A stretch of 17,415 nucleotides of DNA from DASZZY01 sp036260395 (GTDB taxonomy: Bacteria; Actinomycetota; UBA4738; CALAEC01): contig DASZZY010000160.1 in assembly GCA_036260395.1 (NCBI GenBank), positions 1-17,415 of the forward strand, read 5' to 3'. The notes under the pieces are model-generated. The model had not been told where the DNA came from. It searched no databases and saw only the letters and a program-made list of their open reading frames with translations. This document shows, one piece after another, positions 1-7,249 of the stretch. A program made the position numbers and the translations under genes. Within the stretch, counting starts at the first letter, position 1, and every line of letters starts with the position of its first letter.

Positions 1-711
1 CCCGACCGGGTGCTCCTGCGATCCTCGCCCTCGGGGGCGGCCCGGGACGCCTCGTCCGCGGACGCGGTGGTGGCCGCCGTCCCCGCCGCCGAGGCGGGGG
101 CCATCGCCGCGGCCCTCCGCTCGGGGGACCGGGCTCCGCAGGTCGCGCTGCTCGCCGAGGGCCTCCAGCGGGCCGCCGGCCGTCCCCCGCCGGGCACCGT
201 GGCGGTCGGGACGTACGCCTGGGCGGGATGGGCGGAGCCGATCGACCGCGTGGCGTCGTTCCGCCGCCACCTCCGGCGGGCGACCGGCCACCTCCCCGAG
301 GGCGCCGAGCAGCAGGGCTACGACGCCGTGTTCCTGCTGGCCTCGGCGCTGGAGGACACCGACGGCCAGGCCGGGGGCGCGCTGGTCCGGCAGCTGGAGC
401 GGGTGAGGACCGTGACGCTGTCCGACCTCCCGATCACCCTGGGGCCCGACGACCATCTGCTCGCGGACCGCCACCTGCTGGGGCTGTTCGCCGTGGCGGG
501 CCGCGGCGAGGACGTCGAGCGCTGGGCGCCGTCCTGGGCGCCGTGGCGCCCCCTCATGCGAACCTTCGCGCTGCTCGGGATGCGGACCAGCGTCCTCGAC
601 ATGGACAAGCGGGCCTTCTTCCCCAACTGGCGCCGCAACCGGCCGGACCCGTTCTACTGGCGCTCGCGGTTCGGGATCGTCACCCGGCCCGAGGAGGACC
701 CGCTGCACTGA
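1..711 (+). CDS. Probable ABC-transporter substrate-binding protein (LivJ-like), C-terminal part
   Basis: The frame is open to the left edge, so the true start lies outside the window; the first in-window start codon is GTG at 10. The visible ~236 residues resemble the C-terminal half of type-I periplasmic binding proteins of the branched-chain amino-acid (LivJ) kind. A segment of the form QQGYDAVFLLASALEDTDGQ, followed by a leucine-rich helix and a segment ending in LPITLGPDDH, matches the family's 'GYDAv.ll..Al' helix and closing strand. Proteins of this family capture a small solute outside the membrane and deliver it to an ABC permease. The last ~50 residues are rich in Trp, Arg and Phe (RRNRPDPFYWRSRF) and are not typical of LivJ, so this may be a divergent or regulatory member. 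No permease or ATPase gene is visible downstream. The call rests on family resemblance alone. Confidence 0.55.
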   Translation, partial: PDRVLLRSSPSGAARDASSADAVVAAVPAAEAGAIAAALRSGDRAPQVALLAEGLQRAAGRPPPGTVAVGTYAWAGWAEPIDRVASFRRHLRRATGHLPEGAEQQGYDAVFLLASALEDTDGQAGGALVRQLERVRTVTLSDLPITLGPDDHLLADRHLLGLFAVAGRGEDVERWAPSWAPWRPLMRTFALLGMRTSVLDMDKRAFFPNWRRNRPDPFYWRSRFGIVTRPEEDPLH

Positions 712-814
712 ACCGCGCGTCGGCGGGCCTCCGTATTGTGTAGGGAGGAACCGCCCGGGGAATCACTCCGGCGGGTCGCCCGCCGGGACCGGGCCGGCCA
801 GGGAGGAGGAGGAC

Positions 815-1078
815 ATGGGCTTCAAGTTGGGGATGATCGTCGGCTTCGGCGTCGGGTACGTCCTGGGGGCCAGGGCCGGGCGCGAGCGGTACGAGGAACT
901 GAAGGCCTCCTGGGACCAGTTCATGGGGAACCCGTCGGTTCAGTCCGCCGTCAGCCGAGGGAGGGACGCGGCCTCCAGCGGCGCCCAGGCAGGGATAAGG
1001 ACGGTGGGCAAAGCGACCGATAACGTGAAGGACCGGCTCGAGGGGAAGGACAGCGGGACGAGCACGGGAACGCCGTAG
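815..1078 (+). CDS. Small YtxH-like membrane-anchored protein
   Basis: An 87-residue protein that begins MGFKLGMIVGFGVGYVLGAR, a short glycine-rich hydrophobic segment followed at once by RAGRERYEEL. This N-terminus is typical of the small YtxH-type proteins common in Actinomycetota: one membrane helix and then a charged, helical, low-complexity tail. Here the tail (about residues 20-87) is rich in Ala, Gly, Ser, Asp and Lys and ends in a Ser/Thr/Gly stretch. The start is supported by a strong purine-rich ribosome site (AGGGAGGAGGAGG) just before the ATG at 815. The gene stands alone between the upstream partial gene and the clpC promoter. A weak TATTGT at 733-738 could be its -10 box. The function of the family is not known; a stress or envelope role is often assumed. 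Confidence 0.75.
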   Translation: MGFKLGMIVGFGVGYVLGARAGRERYEELKASWDQFMGNPSVQSAVSRGRDAASSGAQAGIRTVGKATDNVKDRLEGKDSGTSTGTP

Positions 1079-1108
1079 CGGTACGGAGGGCGTAGACGGG
1101 GCCAGAGG

Positions 1109-1114
1109 TATAAT
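1109..1114 (+). promoter_or_regulatory. Consensus -10 box upstream of clpC
   Basis: TATAAT, a perfect match to the housekeeping -10 consensus and rare by chance in DNA this GC-rich. It lies 137 bases before the clpC start. No convincing -35 box lies 16-18 bases upstream. Transcription would start near 1120, giving a leader of about 130 nt that begins almost exactly with the hairpin at 1119-1136. Confidence 0.6.
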
Positions 1115-1118
1115 CGGT

Positions 1119-1136
1119 CCCGGAGGGCGCTCCGGG
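1119..1136 (+). promoter_or_regulatory. Hairpin at the 5' end of the clpC leader
   Basis: CCCGGAG and CTCCGGG form a perfect 7-bp inverted repeat around a GGCG loop. It sits where transcription from the TATAAT at 1109-1114 should begin. It could stabilise the 5' end of the mRNA or be part of a repressor site; no CtsR-type (GGTCAAA) or HspR-type (CTTGAGT) box is seen here. The structure is visible but its role is inferred. Confidence 0.4.
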
Positions 1137-1213
1137 GGCGCAACGCAGCGCCGTCGAGGGCGCCCGAGCCGCCTCGGGGGTAGGACGGGGTCCGCGGAGC
1201 CCCGAGGACACGA

Positions 1214-1231
1214 GGGCCGGCTCGCCGGCCC
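1214..1231 (+). promoter_or_regulatory. Hairpin directly before the clpC ribosome-binding site
   Basis: GGGCCGG and CCGGCCC form a perfect 7-bp GC stem with a CTCG loop, ending just before the purine-rich ribosome site (GGAGAGGGAAGAGGGAG, about 1232-1248). A stem this close to the ribosome site may tune translation. This is inferred from position only. Confidence 0.35.
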
Positions 1232-1251
1232 GGAGAGGGAAGAGGGAGCGC

Positions 1252-3729
1252 ATGTTCGAACGGTTCACCGACAGGGCCCGCCGGGTCGTGGTCCTCGCCC
1301 AGGAAGAGGCGAGGATGCTGAACCACAACTACATCGGCACCGAGCACATCCTCCTCGGGCTCATCCACGAGGGGGAGGGCGTGGCCGCCAAGGCCCTCGA
1401 GTCGCTCGGGATCTCCCTGGAGGCCGTCCGGCAGCAGGTCGAGGACATCATCGGCCAGGGACAGTCCGCGCCGACGGGGCACATCCCGTTCACGCCGCGC
1501 GCCAAGAAGGTCCTGGAGCTCTCGCTCCGTGAGGCGCTCCAGCTAGGGCACAACTACATCGGGACCGAGCACATCCTCCTGGGCCTGATCCGGGAGGGCG
1601 AGGGCGTGGCCGCCCAGGTCCTCCAGAAGCTCGGGGCGGACCTGAACCGCGTCCGCCAGCAGGTCATCCAGCTGCTGTCCGGCTACACCGGCGGCAAGGA
1701 GGCCGGGCCCGGCGAGGCCACCCCGCAGGGCTCCACCGTGCTCGACCAGTTCGGCCGCAACCTGACGCAGGAGGCCCGGGAGACGAAGCTGGACCCGGTG
1801 ATCGGCCGCCACAAGGAGATCGAGCGGGTCATGCAGGTCCTGTCCCGCCGGACCAAGAACAACCCCGTGCTGATCGGGGACCCCGGCGTGGGCAAGACCG
1901 CCATCGTCGAGGGGCTCGCCCAGTCGATCGTCAAGGGGGAGGTCCCCGAGACGCTCAAGGGCAAGCAGATCTACACCCTCGACCTGGGGGCGCTGGTCGC
2001 CGGCTCCCGGTACCGCGGTGACTTCGAGGAGCGGCTCAAGAAGGTCCTCAAGGAGATCCGCAGCCGGGGCGACATCATCCTGTTCATCGACGAGCTGCAC
2101 ACGCTCGTCGGGGCCGGCGCGGCCGAGGGCGCCATCGACGCGGCCTCGATCCTGAAGCCGATGCTGGCCCGGGGGCAGCTCCAGACCATCGGGGCCACCA
2201 CCCGCGACGAGTACCGCAAGCACCTGGAGAAGGACGCCGCGCTCGAGCGCCGCTTCCAGCCGATCGACGTGAGCGAGCCGACCGTGACCCACACGATCGA
2301 CATCCTGAAGGGGCTGCGGGACCGCTACGAGGCACACCACCGGGTGACGTTCAGCGACGACGCCCTGGTGGCCGCGGCGAACCTGTCCGACCGCTACATC
2401 AGCGACCGGTTCCTGCCGGACAAGGCCATCGACCTCATCGACGAGGCCGGCTCGCGGATGCGGATCCGCCGCCTGACCGCGCCGCCGGACGTCCGCGAGG
2501 TCGACGAGAAGATCGCCGAGGTCCGCCTGCAGAAGGAGTCCGCCATCGACGGCCAGGACTTCGAGCGGGCCGCCAACCTCCGCGACGAGGAGAAGTCGCT
2601 CCAGGAGGAGCGCACCCGCCGGGAGCAGGAGTGGAAGTCGGGCGAGATGGACGTCCTCTCGGAGGTCGACGAGGAGGAGATCGCCGAGGTCCTGGCGGCC
2701 TGGACGGGGATCCCGGTCTACAAGCTGACCGAGGAGGAGACCCAGAAGCTCCTGCGGATGGAGGACGAGCTGCACAAGCGGATCGTCAACCAGGTGGAGT
2801 CCGTGCAGGCGGTGTCGAAGGCCATCCGCCGGACGCGGGCGGGCCTGAAGGACCCCAAGCGGCCCTCGGGCTCGTTCATCTTCCTGGGCCCCTCGGGCGT
2901 CGGGAAGACCGAGCTCTCCAAGGCCCTGGCCCAGTTCCTGTTCGGCGACGAGGCCGCGCTGATCCAGCTCGACATGTCGGAGTACATGGAGAAGCACACC
3001 GTCAGCCGGCTGATCGGCTCGCCGCCGGGCTACGTGGGCTACGAGGAGGGCGGCCAGCTCACCGAGGCCGTCCGCCGCAAGCCGTTCTCGGTGGTGCTGT
3101 TCGACGAGATCGAGAAGGCCCACCCCGACGTGTTCAACACGTTGCTCCAGATCCTGGAGGACGGGCACCTGACCGACGCCCAGGGGCACACGGTCGACTT
3201 CAAGAACTCGGTGATCATCATGACCTCCAACCTAGGGACCCGGGACATCCAGAAGGGGCAGTCCATCGGGTTCGCCGCCAAGGCGGACGAGGAGGTCACG
3301 TACGAGAAGATGAAGGACAAGGTCATGGAGGAGCTGAAGCGCTCCTTCCGGCCCGAGTTCCTGAACCGGATCGACGAGATCATCGTGTTCCACTCGCTGA
3401 CCCGCGACCACGTCAAGTCGATCGTGGACCTCATGATCAAGCGGGTGGAGGAGCAGCTGGCCAGCAAGGACGTGGCCATCGAGCTCACCGACCGCGCCAA
3501 GGACCTCCTGGCGGACAAGGGCTACGACCCCGCGCTGGGGGCCCGGCCGCTACGCCGGACGATCCAGCGGATGGTCGAGGACCCGCTGTCCGAGAAGCTC
3601 CTGTACAAGGAGTTCTCCGCGGGCCAGACGGTCATCGTGGACGCCCGGGACGACGAGATCGTCTTCGAGCTGGCCGCGGCGCCGCCGGAGACCCCGCCGG
3701 TCGAGCTGGCGGGCCAGCAGGAGTCCTAG
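1252..3729 (+). CDS. clpC: ATP-dependent Clp protease ATP-binding subunit ClpC
   Basis: An 825-residue Hsp100/AAA+ unfoldase that threads substrates into the ClpP peptidase in the cytosol. Its domains appear in the canonical order. Two Clp-N repeats span about residues 1-150, each with an NYIGTEHILLGLI motif. AAA+ domain 1 has Walker A GDPGVGKT at 209-216 and Walker B ending in D280-E281. A UVR-type coiled middle segment (DFERAANLRDEE) lies near 425-460. AAA+ domain 2 has Walker A GPSGVGKT at 546-553 and Walker B D618-E619 (VVLFDEIEKAH), followed by a C-terminal D2-small domain with GARPLRR. The length fits ClpC (about 810-850). The middle domain and double N-domain separate it from ClpA and ClpB. 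The start MFERFTDRARRVVVLAQ is the family start and is preceded by a purine-rich ribosome site. It is transcribed from its own promoter and closed by two terminators, so it is probably monocistronic. No ctsR, mcsA or mcsB lies upstream. Confidence 0.98.
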   Translation: MFERFTDRARRVVVLAQEEARMLNHNYIGTEHILLGLIHEGEGVAAKALESLGISLEAVRQQVEDIIGQGQSAPTGHIPFTPRAKKVLELSLREALQLGHNYIGTEHILLGLIREGEGVAAQVLQKLGADLNRVRQQVIQLLSGYTGGKEAGPGEATPQGSTVLDQFGRNLTQEARETKLDPVIGRHKEIERVMQVLSRRTKNNPVLIGDPGVGKTAIVEGLAQSIVKGEVPETLKGKQIYTLDLGALVAGSRYRGDFEERLKKVLKEIRSRGDIILFIDELHTLVGAGAAEGAIDAASILKPMLARGQLQTIGATTRDEYRKHLEKDAALERRFQPIDVSEPTVTHTIDILKGLRDRYEAHHRVTFSDDALVAAANLSDRYISDRFLPDKAIDLIDEAGSRMRIRRLTAPPDVREVDEKIAEVRLQKESAIDGQDFERAANLRDEEKSLQEERTRREQEWKSGEMDVLSEVDEEEIAEVLAAWTGIPVYKLTEEETQKLLRMEDELHKRIVNQVESVQAVSKAIRRTRAGLKDPKRPSGSFIFLGPSGVGKTELSKALAQFLFGDEAALIQLDMSEYMEKHTVSRLIGSPPGYVGYEEGGQLTEAVRRKPFSVVLFDEIEKAHPDVFNTLLQILEDGHLTDAQGHTVDFKNSVIIMTSNLGTRDIQKGQSIGFAAKADEEVTYEKMKDKVMEELKRSFRPEFLNRIDEIIVFHSLTRDHVKSIVDLMIKRVEEQLASKDVAIELTDRAKDLLADKGYDPALGARPLRRTIQRMVEDPLSEKLLYKEFSAGQTVIVDARDDEIVFELAAAPPETPPVELAGQQES

Positions 3730-3735
3730 CACCCT

Positions 3736-3760
3736 TCTCGGGGACCTTCCCTCCCCGAGA
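3736..3760 (+). terminator. Hairpin terminator behind clpC
   Basis: TCTCGGGGA and TCCCCGAGA form a perfect 9-bp stem with a 7-base loop, 6 bases after the clpC stop. There is no T-run, which is common for terminators in very GC-rich Actinomycetota. Confidence 0.65.
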
Positions 3761-3796
3761 CCCCGTCCGCGGGGACGCCCGCGGGCGGTAAGGCCG

Positions 3797-3826
3797 GAGC
3801 CCGGCAGCCGCGAGGTTGCCGGGCTC
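3797..3826 (+). terminator. Second hairpin terminator behind clpC
   Basis: GAGCCCGGCA and TGCCGGGCTC form a perfect 10-bp stem with a 10-base loop, followed by TCGGCATC. It is the stronger of two tandem hairpins after clpC and separates clpC from the flavoprotein gene at 3914. Confidence 0.65.
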
Positions 3827-3901
3827 TCGGCATCCCGGGGGGTCTCGCGCCCCTCGACTGGCTCCGGCCCTCCCGCCGCCCCGCCTCGGGCCTCGTTCGG
3901 C

Positions 3902-3907
3902 TAGCGT
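3902..3907 (+). promoter_or_regulatory. -10 box of a probable leaderless promoter
   Basis: TAGCGT within GGCTAGCGT, exactly 6 bases before the ATG at 3914. Transcription would start at or next to the start codon. No ribosome site precedes the ATG. The same arrangement recurs before the GTG starts at 5777 and 7816. No -35 box is visible. Confidence 0.5.
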
Positions 3908-3913
3908 ACCGCC

Positions 3914-5056
3914 ATGGCTCGGGTGCTGGTTCTCGGCGGGGGGTTCGGCGGCGTCTCGGCGGCGCAGCAGTTGCGGCTGCTCGGGCCGGAGCACGAGGTG
4001 GTGCTGGTCGCCCGGAGCTCCCACTTCATGATGGGCTTCCGGAAGAACTCCGAGCTCGTCGGCGGTGAGCCGATGGAGTCCGGCCGGCGGCCCCTGGCTG
4101 CCCTTGAGGAGCGCGGCATCCGGTTCGTGCAGGGGACGATCGAGCGGTTCGACCCGGCGGCCCGTGCCGTGGAGGTCGAGGGCCAGACGCTGCAGGGCGA
4201 CGCCGTCGTCGTGGCGCTTGGCGCGGAGGTGGTCGCCGACGCCGTGCCCGGCCTGGCCGAGCATGCCCTCAACTTCTACGACCCGGCGGTCGTCCCCGAG
4301 GCCGCGGAGGCCCTCCGGTCGCTGCGGGAGGGCCGCGTGGCGGTTGGGATCTTCGGCGCCCCGTACACGTGCCCGCCGGCGCCGTACGAGGCGGCGCTCC
4401 TGGCCAGCGAGGCCTCCGAGGAGCGCGGCGACCGCGTGGAGTTCGCGGCGTTCACCCCCCAGCCGATGTCGCTTCCCATCCTCGGACGGACGGGATGCGA
4501 GGTCGTCGAGGGCCGCCTGGGGCTCCGCGGCATCCGGTTCATGCCGAACGCCAAGGCCGAATCCGTGGAGGACGGGTTGGTGCGCTTCGAGGGCGGCGGG
4601 GAGGAGCCGTTCGACGTCCTGCTCGCCGTGCCGCCGCACCGCTGCCCGCGGGTCCTCGTCGACGCGGGGCTGGCCGAGCCGGGCGGCTGGGTGAGGGTGG
4701 ACGCCCGGACGCTCGAGACCCCGTTCGACGGCGTCTCGGCCATCGGCGACTGCACGGCCATCCCCCTGGCCACCGGGATGCCGCTGCCGAAGGCCGGCGT
4801 CCTGGCCGAGGGCGAGGGCCGGGTGGTGGCGGAGCGCATCTTGGCCCGCCTGAACGGCATCCAGCCGGAGGCGACCTTCGACGGCGAGGGCGCCTGCTAC
4901 CTGGAGGTCGGGGGCGGGCAGGCCATGATGGTCCGGGGCCGGTTCCTGGCCGAGCCGGCACCAGACGTGACCCTCACCGAGGCCTCCCCCCGCTACCTCC
5001 AGGACAAGGCCGACTACGAGCGCCAGCGGCTCGAGGAGTGGTTCGGCCCCGCGTGA
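3914..5056 (+). CDS. Sulfide:quinone-reductase-like FAD-dependent oxidoreductase
   Basis: A 380-residue two-dinucleotide-binding flavoprotein of the SQR / flavocytochrome-c sulfide dehydrogenase / NDH-2 group. The N-terminus ARVLVLGGGFGG is the FAD-binding Rossmann start (GxGxxG near residues 8-13). The second FAD motif, SAIGDCTAIPL, falls near 277-285 and is followed by PLPKAGVLAEGEG, as in SQR. C153 in the YTCPPAPYEAA segment lies where SQR proteins carry an active-site cysteine ('CAGAP'). Other cysteines are C195, C280 and C328 (GACYLEVGGG), the last in the C-terminal region where FccB/SQR proteins have a conserved Cys-Tyr. The likely chemistry is sulfide or persulfide oxidation with electrons passed to quinone, but NDH-2-like or other sulfur substrates are possible. 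A -10 box lies 6 bases upstream and there is no ribosome site, so the mRNA is probably leaderless. The gene stands between clpC and radA, outside the conserved housekeeping order. Confidence 0.75.
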   Translation: MARVLVLGGGFGGVSAAQQLRLLGPEHEVVLVARSSHFMMGFRKNSELVGGEPMESGRRPLAALEERGIRFVQGTIERFDPAARAVEVEGQTLQGDAVVVALGAEVVADAVPGLAEHALNFYDPAVVPEAAEALRSLREGRVAVGIFGAPYTCPPAPYEAALLASEASEERGDRVEFAAFTPQPMSLPILGRTGCEVVEGRLGLRGIRFMPNAKAESVEDGLVRFEGGGEEPFDVLLAVPPHRCPRVLVDAGLAEPGGWVRVDARTLETPFDGVSAIGDCTAIPLATGMPLPKAGVLAEGEGRVVAERILARLNGIQPEATFDGEGACYLEVGGGQAMMVRGRFLAEPAPDVTLTEASPRYLQDKADYERQRLEEWFGPA

Positions 5057-5150
5057 GGCAGTTTGCCGCCCATGGCCCGGGGAAATCAGTTGGCCGAGGC
5101 CGGCGCCGCGAGGGCGGCTGTCCGTTGGCCGGTGGACGCGGGGAGGAACG

Positions 5151-5690
5151 ATGGACGCGTTGACCCTCGTGATCATCGTCGTGGTCGTGGTGATCGCCGC
5201 GGCGATCGCCGTCTGGCTCGGGATGCGACAGCGCCGGCGAGTCGCGCTCCGGCAGACGTTCGGCCCGGAGTACGACCGCACCGTCGAGGACCGCGGCGAC
5301 GCCCGGGCCGCCGAGCGCGAGCTGATCGACCGCCGCGAGCGACGGGAGCGGCTGGACATCCGTCCGCTCGCCCCGGATGCCCGGCAGCGGTACGCCGAGG
5401 CCTGGCGCCTGGTCCAGGAGCGCTTCGTCGACCGGCCGGCGGAGTCCGTCCAGGACGCCGACCGCCTGGTCCAGCAGGTGATGGCCGACCGCGGGTATCC
5501 GATCGAGGACTTCGAGCAGCGGGCCGCCGACATCTCGGTGGACCACCCGGAGCTCGTCGAGAACTACCGCTCGGCGCACGCGGTGGCGGCCCGGGGCGAC
5601 GGTGGCGCGTCGACCGAGGACCTGCGGCGGGCCATGGTCCACTACCGCTCGCTGTTCAACGAGCTGCTGGGGGCTGGCGGCCGGCCCTGA
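5151..5690 (+). CDS. Single-span membrane protein of unknown function
   Basis: A 179-residue protein with one N-terminal membrane helix (about residues 5-24, TLVIIVVVVVIAAAIAVWL), a basic stop-transfer stretch (RQRRR) and then a soluble, charged, helical domain rich in Arg, Asp and Glu. The domain contains FGPEYDRTVED, a run of alternating acidic and basic residues (about 45-70), and VDRPAESVQDADRLVQQVMADRGYP. The positive-inside rule predicts that the soluble part faces the cytoplasm. Proteins of this plan, with 'FG.EYdR.v...gd.r.AE.eL..R..R', are common and uncharacterised in Actinomycetota and related soil bacteria. The ATG at 5151 has a GGGAGG ribosome site 5 bases upstream. No function is assigned. 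Confidence 0.75.
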   Translation: MDALTLVIIVVVVVIAAAIAVWLGMRQRRRVALRQTFGPEYDRTVEDRGDARAAERELIDRRERRERLDIRPLAPDARQRYAEAWRLVQERFVDRPAESVQDADRLVQQVMADRGYPIEDFEQRAADISVDHPELVENYRSAHAVAARGDGGASTEDLRRAMVHYRSLFNELLGAGGRP

Positions 5691-5716
5691 CCCGCCACCG
5701 CCGGCCCTGACGCGCC
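5681..5716 (+). repeat. Imperfect tandem 20-bp duplication over a stop codon
   Basis: CCGGCCCTGACCCGCC at 5681 is repeated at 5701 as CCGGCCCTGACGCGCC (15 of 16 identical), with a period of 20 bases. The first copy contains the stop codon of the gene ending at 5690. It looks like a small local duplication; no function is apparent. Confidence 0.5.
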
Positions 5717-5764
5717 CCGGCGACCCGGCATGAGCCTCCCGGGCCGCGTGTCGTACCCGGGCGC

Positions 5765-5770
5765 TAGCCT
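5765..5770 (+). promoter_or_regulatory. -10 box of a probable leaderless radA promoter
   Basis: TAGCCT within GCGCTAGCCT, 6 bases before the GTG at 5777. There is no Shine-Dalgarno sequence and no -35 box. The spacing equals that at 3902-3907 and 7804-7809. Confidence 0.5.
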
Positions 5771-5776
5771 CCGCGC

Positions 5777-7156
5777 GTGGCCAGGAACGCCGTGGCGATG
5801 GCCTGTGGGTCGTGCGGGCACCGCCTCTCGCAATGGGCCGGCCGGTGCCCGTCGTGCGGGGCCTGGGGGACCGTCGCCGAGGTGGCTCCGGAGCGGGCCA
5901 GACCCGTCCGCGCCGCCGCGGCACCCGTCGCCCTGGGCGGCGACCAGCCCGACGCGTCCAGGCTCGGCACTGGCTTCGAGGGGGTCGACCGGGTGCTCGG
6001 CGGCGGGGTGGTCCCCGGCTCGGTGGTGCTGCTGGCCGGCGAGCCGGGGATCGGCAAGTCGACGCTCCTCCTCCAGATCGCGGCCCGGGCGGCGGCCACG
6101 GGCCGGCGGTCGCTGTACGCCTCGGGCGAGGAGTCGAGGGGCCAGGTCGCCGCGCGCGCCCGCCGCCTCGGCCTCCCCGGGGACGCGGTCGCCTTCGTCG
6201 GCGGGCGGGAGCTGCCGGACGTCGTGGCGGCGGCCGAGGACTTCCGCCCCGACCTGCTCGTGGTGGACTCCATCCAGGCCCTCCGCGACCCGGCCTCGGC
6301 CTCGCTCCCCGGCGGGACCGCGCAGGTGCGCGCCTGCGGCGACGCCCTCGTGGGGCTGGCCAAGGCCACCGGCACGGCCGTCGTGCTCGCGGGGCAAGTG
6401 ACCAAGGACGGCGAGATCGCCGGCCCCCGGACCCTCGAGCACGCCGTCGACGTGGTGTGCTCGTTCGATGGAGACGCTCGCACCGGGCTGAGGATCCTGT
6501 GCGGCGGCAAGAACCGGTTCGGGCCCGAGGGCGAGGTCGCGTGGTTCGAGATGGGGCCCGCCGGGCTCACCGAGGTGGATCCCGCCGCGCTGTTGGCACC
6601 GGCCGACGGCGAGCCCGGCGCGGCGGTCGCGCTGGTGGCCGCGGGCCGCCGGGCCCTCGCCGTCGAGGTGCAGGCCCTCGTGACACCGACCGAGGGCCCG
6701 CCGCGGCGCTCGGCGTCGGGCCTCGACCCCCGGCGCTTCGGCCTCGTCGCCGCGGTCGTCGATCGGGCGATCGGGATGGGGCTCGGCCGGCGAGAGCTGT
6801 ACGGGGCGTCCGCCGGAGGCCTCCGCGTCGACGATCCGGGCGCCGACCTGGCGATGGCCGCCGCGCTAGCCTCGGCGGCATCCGGGGCGCCGCCCCCTCC
6901 GGGCGCCGCGTTCGTCGGCGAGGTCAGCCTCACCGGCGCGGTGCGGCCGGTCGCCAACCTCCCGTCACGCGTGGCCGCCGCCGCGTCCGTCGGGATGCGG
7001 ACGGTGTACGCGCCACCTGGCGCCCGAGGTGTCGATGGTGTCCGCGTGGTGCCGGTGCGGCGGCTGAGCGACGCGCTGGAGTGGAGGAGCAGGCCCGGTT
7101 CGCGCCGGCGGGCCGGGGGAACGCTGAAGCCCGCCTCGGCCGAAATGGGCCTTTGA
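5777..7156 (+). CDS. radA: DNA repair protein RadA
   Basis: A 459-residue RecA-like branch-migration ATPase that processes recombination intermediates and drives D-loop extension in the cytosol. All RadA/Sms hallmarks are present in order. The N-terminal zinc finger has C10, C13, C24 and C27 (CGSCGHRLSQWAGRCPSCG). Walker A is GEPGIGKST at 88-96, Walker B is LLVVDSIQ, and the RadA-specific KNRFG motif is at 245-249. The C-terminal Lon-protease-like domain runs from about 280 on and includes the VDDPGADLAMAAALASA segment. The length is normal (about 450-460). The GTG start is favoured because it gives the usual ~9 residues before the first Cys and lies 6 bases behind a TAGCCT -10 box. The gene follows clpC (after two inserted genes) and precedes carD. 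In Bacillus, radA lies directly behind clpC and before disA; disA is not present here. Confidence 0.97.
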   Translation: MARNAVAMACGSCGHRLSQWAGRCPSCGAWGTVAEVAPERARPVRAAAAPVALGGDQPDASRLGTGFEGVDRVLGGGVVPGSVVLLAGEPGIGKSTLLLQIAARAAATGRRSLYASGEESRGQVAARARRLGLPGDAVAFVGGRELPDVVAAAEDFRPDLLVVDSIQALRDPASASLPGGTAQVRACGDALVGLAKATGTAVVLAGQVTKDGEIAGPRTLEHAVDVVCSFDGDARTGLRILCGGKNRFGPEGEVAWFEMGPAGLTEVDPAALLAPADGEPGAAVALVAAGRRALAVEVQALVTPTEGPPRRSASGLDPRRFGLVAAVVDRAIGMGLGRRELYGASAGGLRVDDPGADLAMAAALASAASGAPPPPGAAFVGEVSLTGAVRPVANLPSRVAAAASVGMRTVYAPPGARGVDGVRVVPVRRLSDALEWRSRPGSRRRAGGTLKPASAEMGL

Positions 7157-7170
7157 CCTGCGGTTTTGAT

Positions 7171-7200
7171 TTGCGAGCGGCATCGGTGCCCTGCTACAAT
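7171..7200 (+). promoter_or_regulatory. carD promoter
   Basis: TTGCGA (7171-7176), an 18-base spacer and TACAAT (7195-7200) preceded by TGC, giving an extended -10 element (TGCTACAAT). Transcription would start near 7207, leaving a leader of about 43 nt that ends in the ribosome site before the GTG at 7250. It begins just behind the radA stop at 7156. Confidence 0.7.
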
Positions 7201-7249
7201 GGCGTCAACGTCCCGAGCCCACAAAGGCAGCCGACCACGAGGGGGTGTC

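Noticed and set aside
1543..3189. A 548-codon open frame on the minus strand across clpC
   Set aside because: It is antisense to the strongly conserved clpC reading frame, has low-complexity Leu/Val/Asp/Gly-rich content and matches no family; GC-rich codon bias leaves such frames open.
3632..5533. A 633-codon minus-strand open frame spanning the terminators, the flavoprotein and the next gene
   Set aside because: It runs through two terminators and intergenic DNA and mirrors the flavoprotein; its composition is Arg/Gly/Ser/Pro shadow sequence.
6867..6872. Another GCTAGCCT box inside radA
   Set aside because: No start codon lies 6 bases downstream and it is inside a conserved coding region, so it is probably chance.
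7153..7158. TTGACC at the end of radA as a carD -35 box
   Set aside because: It is 36 bases from the TACAAT -10 box, too far; TTGCGA at 7171 has the right spacing.
7166..7249. Upstream start for carD at 7166
   Set aside because: It precedes the predicted transcription start near 7207 and adds 28 residues with no counterpart in CarD proteins; GTG 7250 has a good ribosome site.
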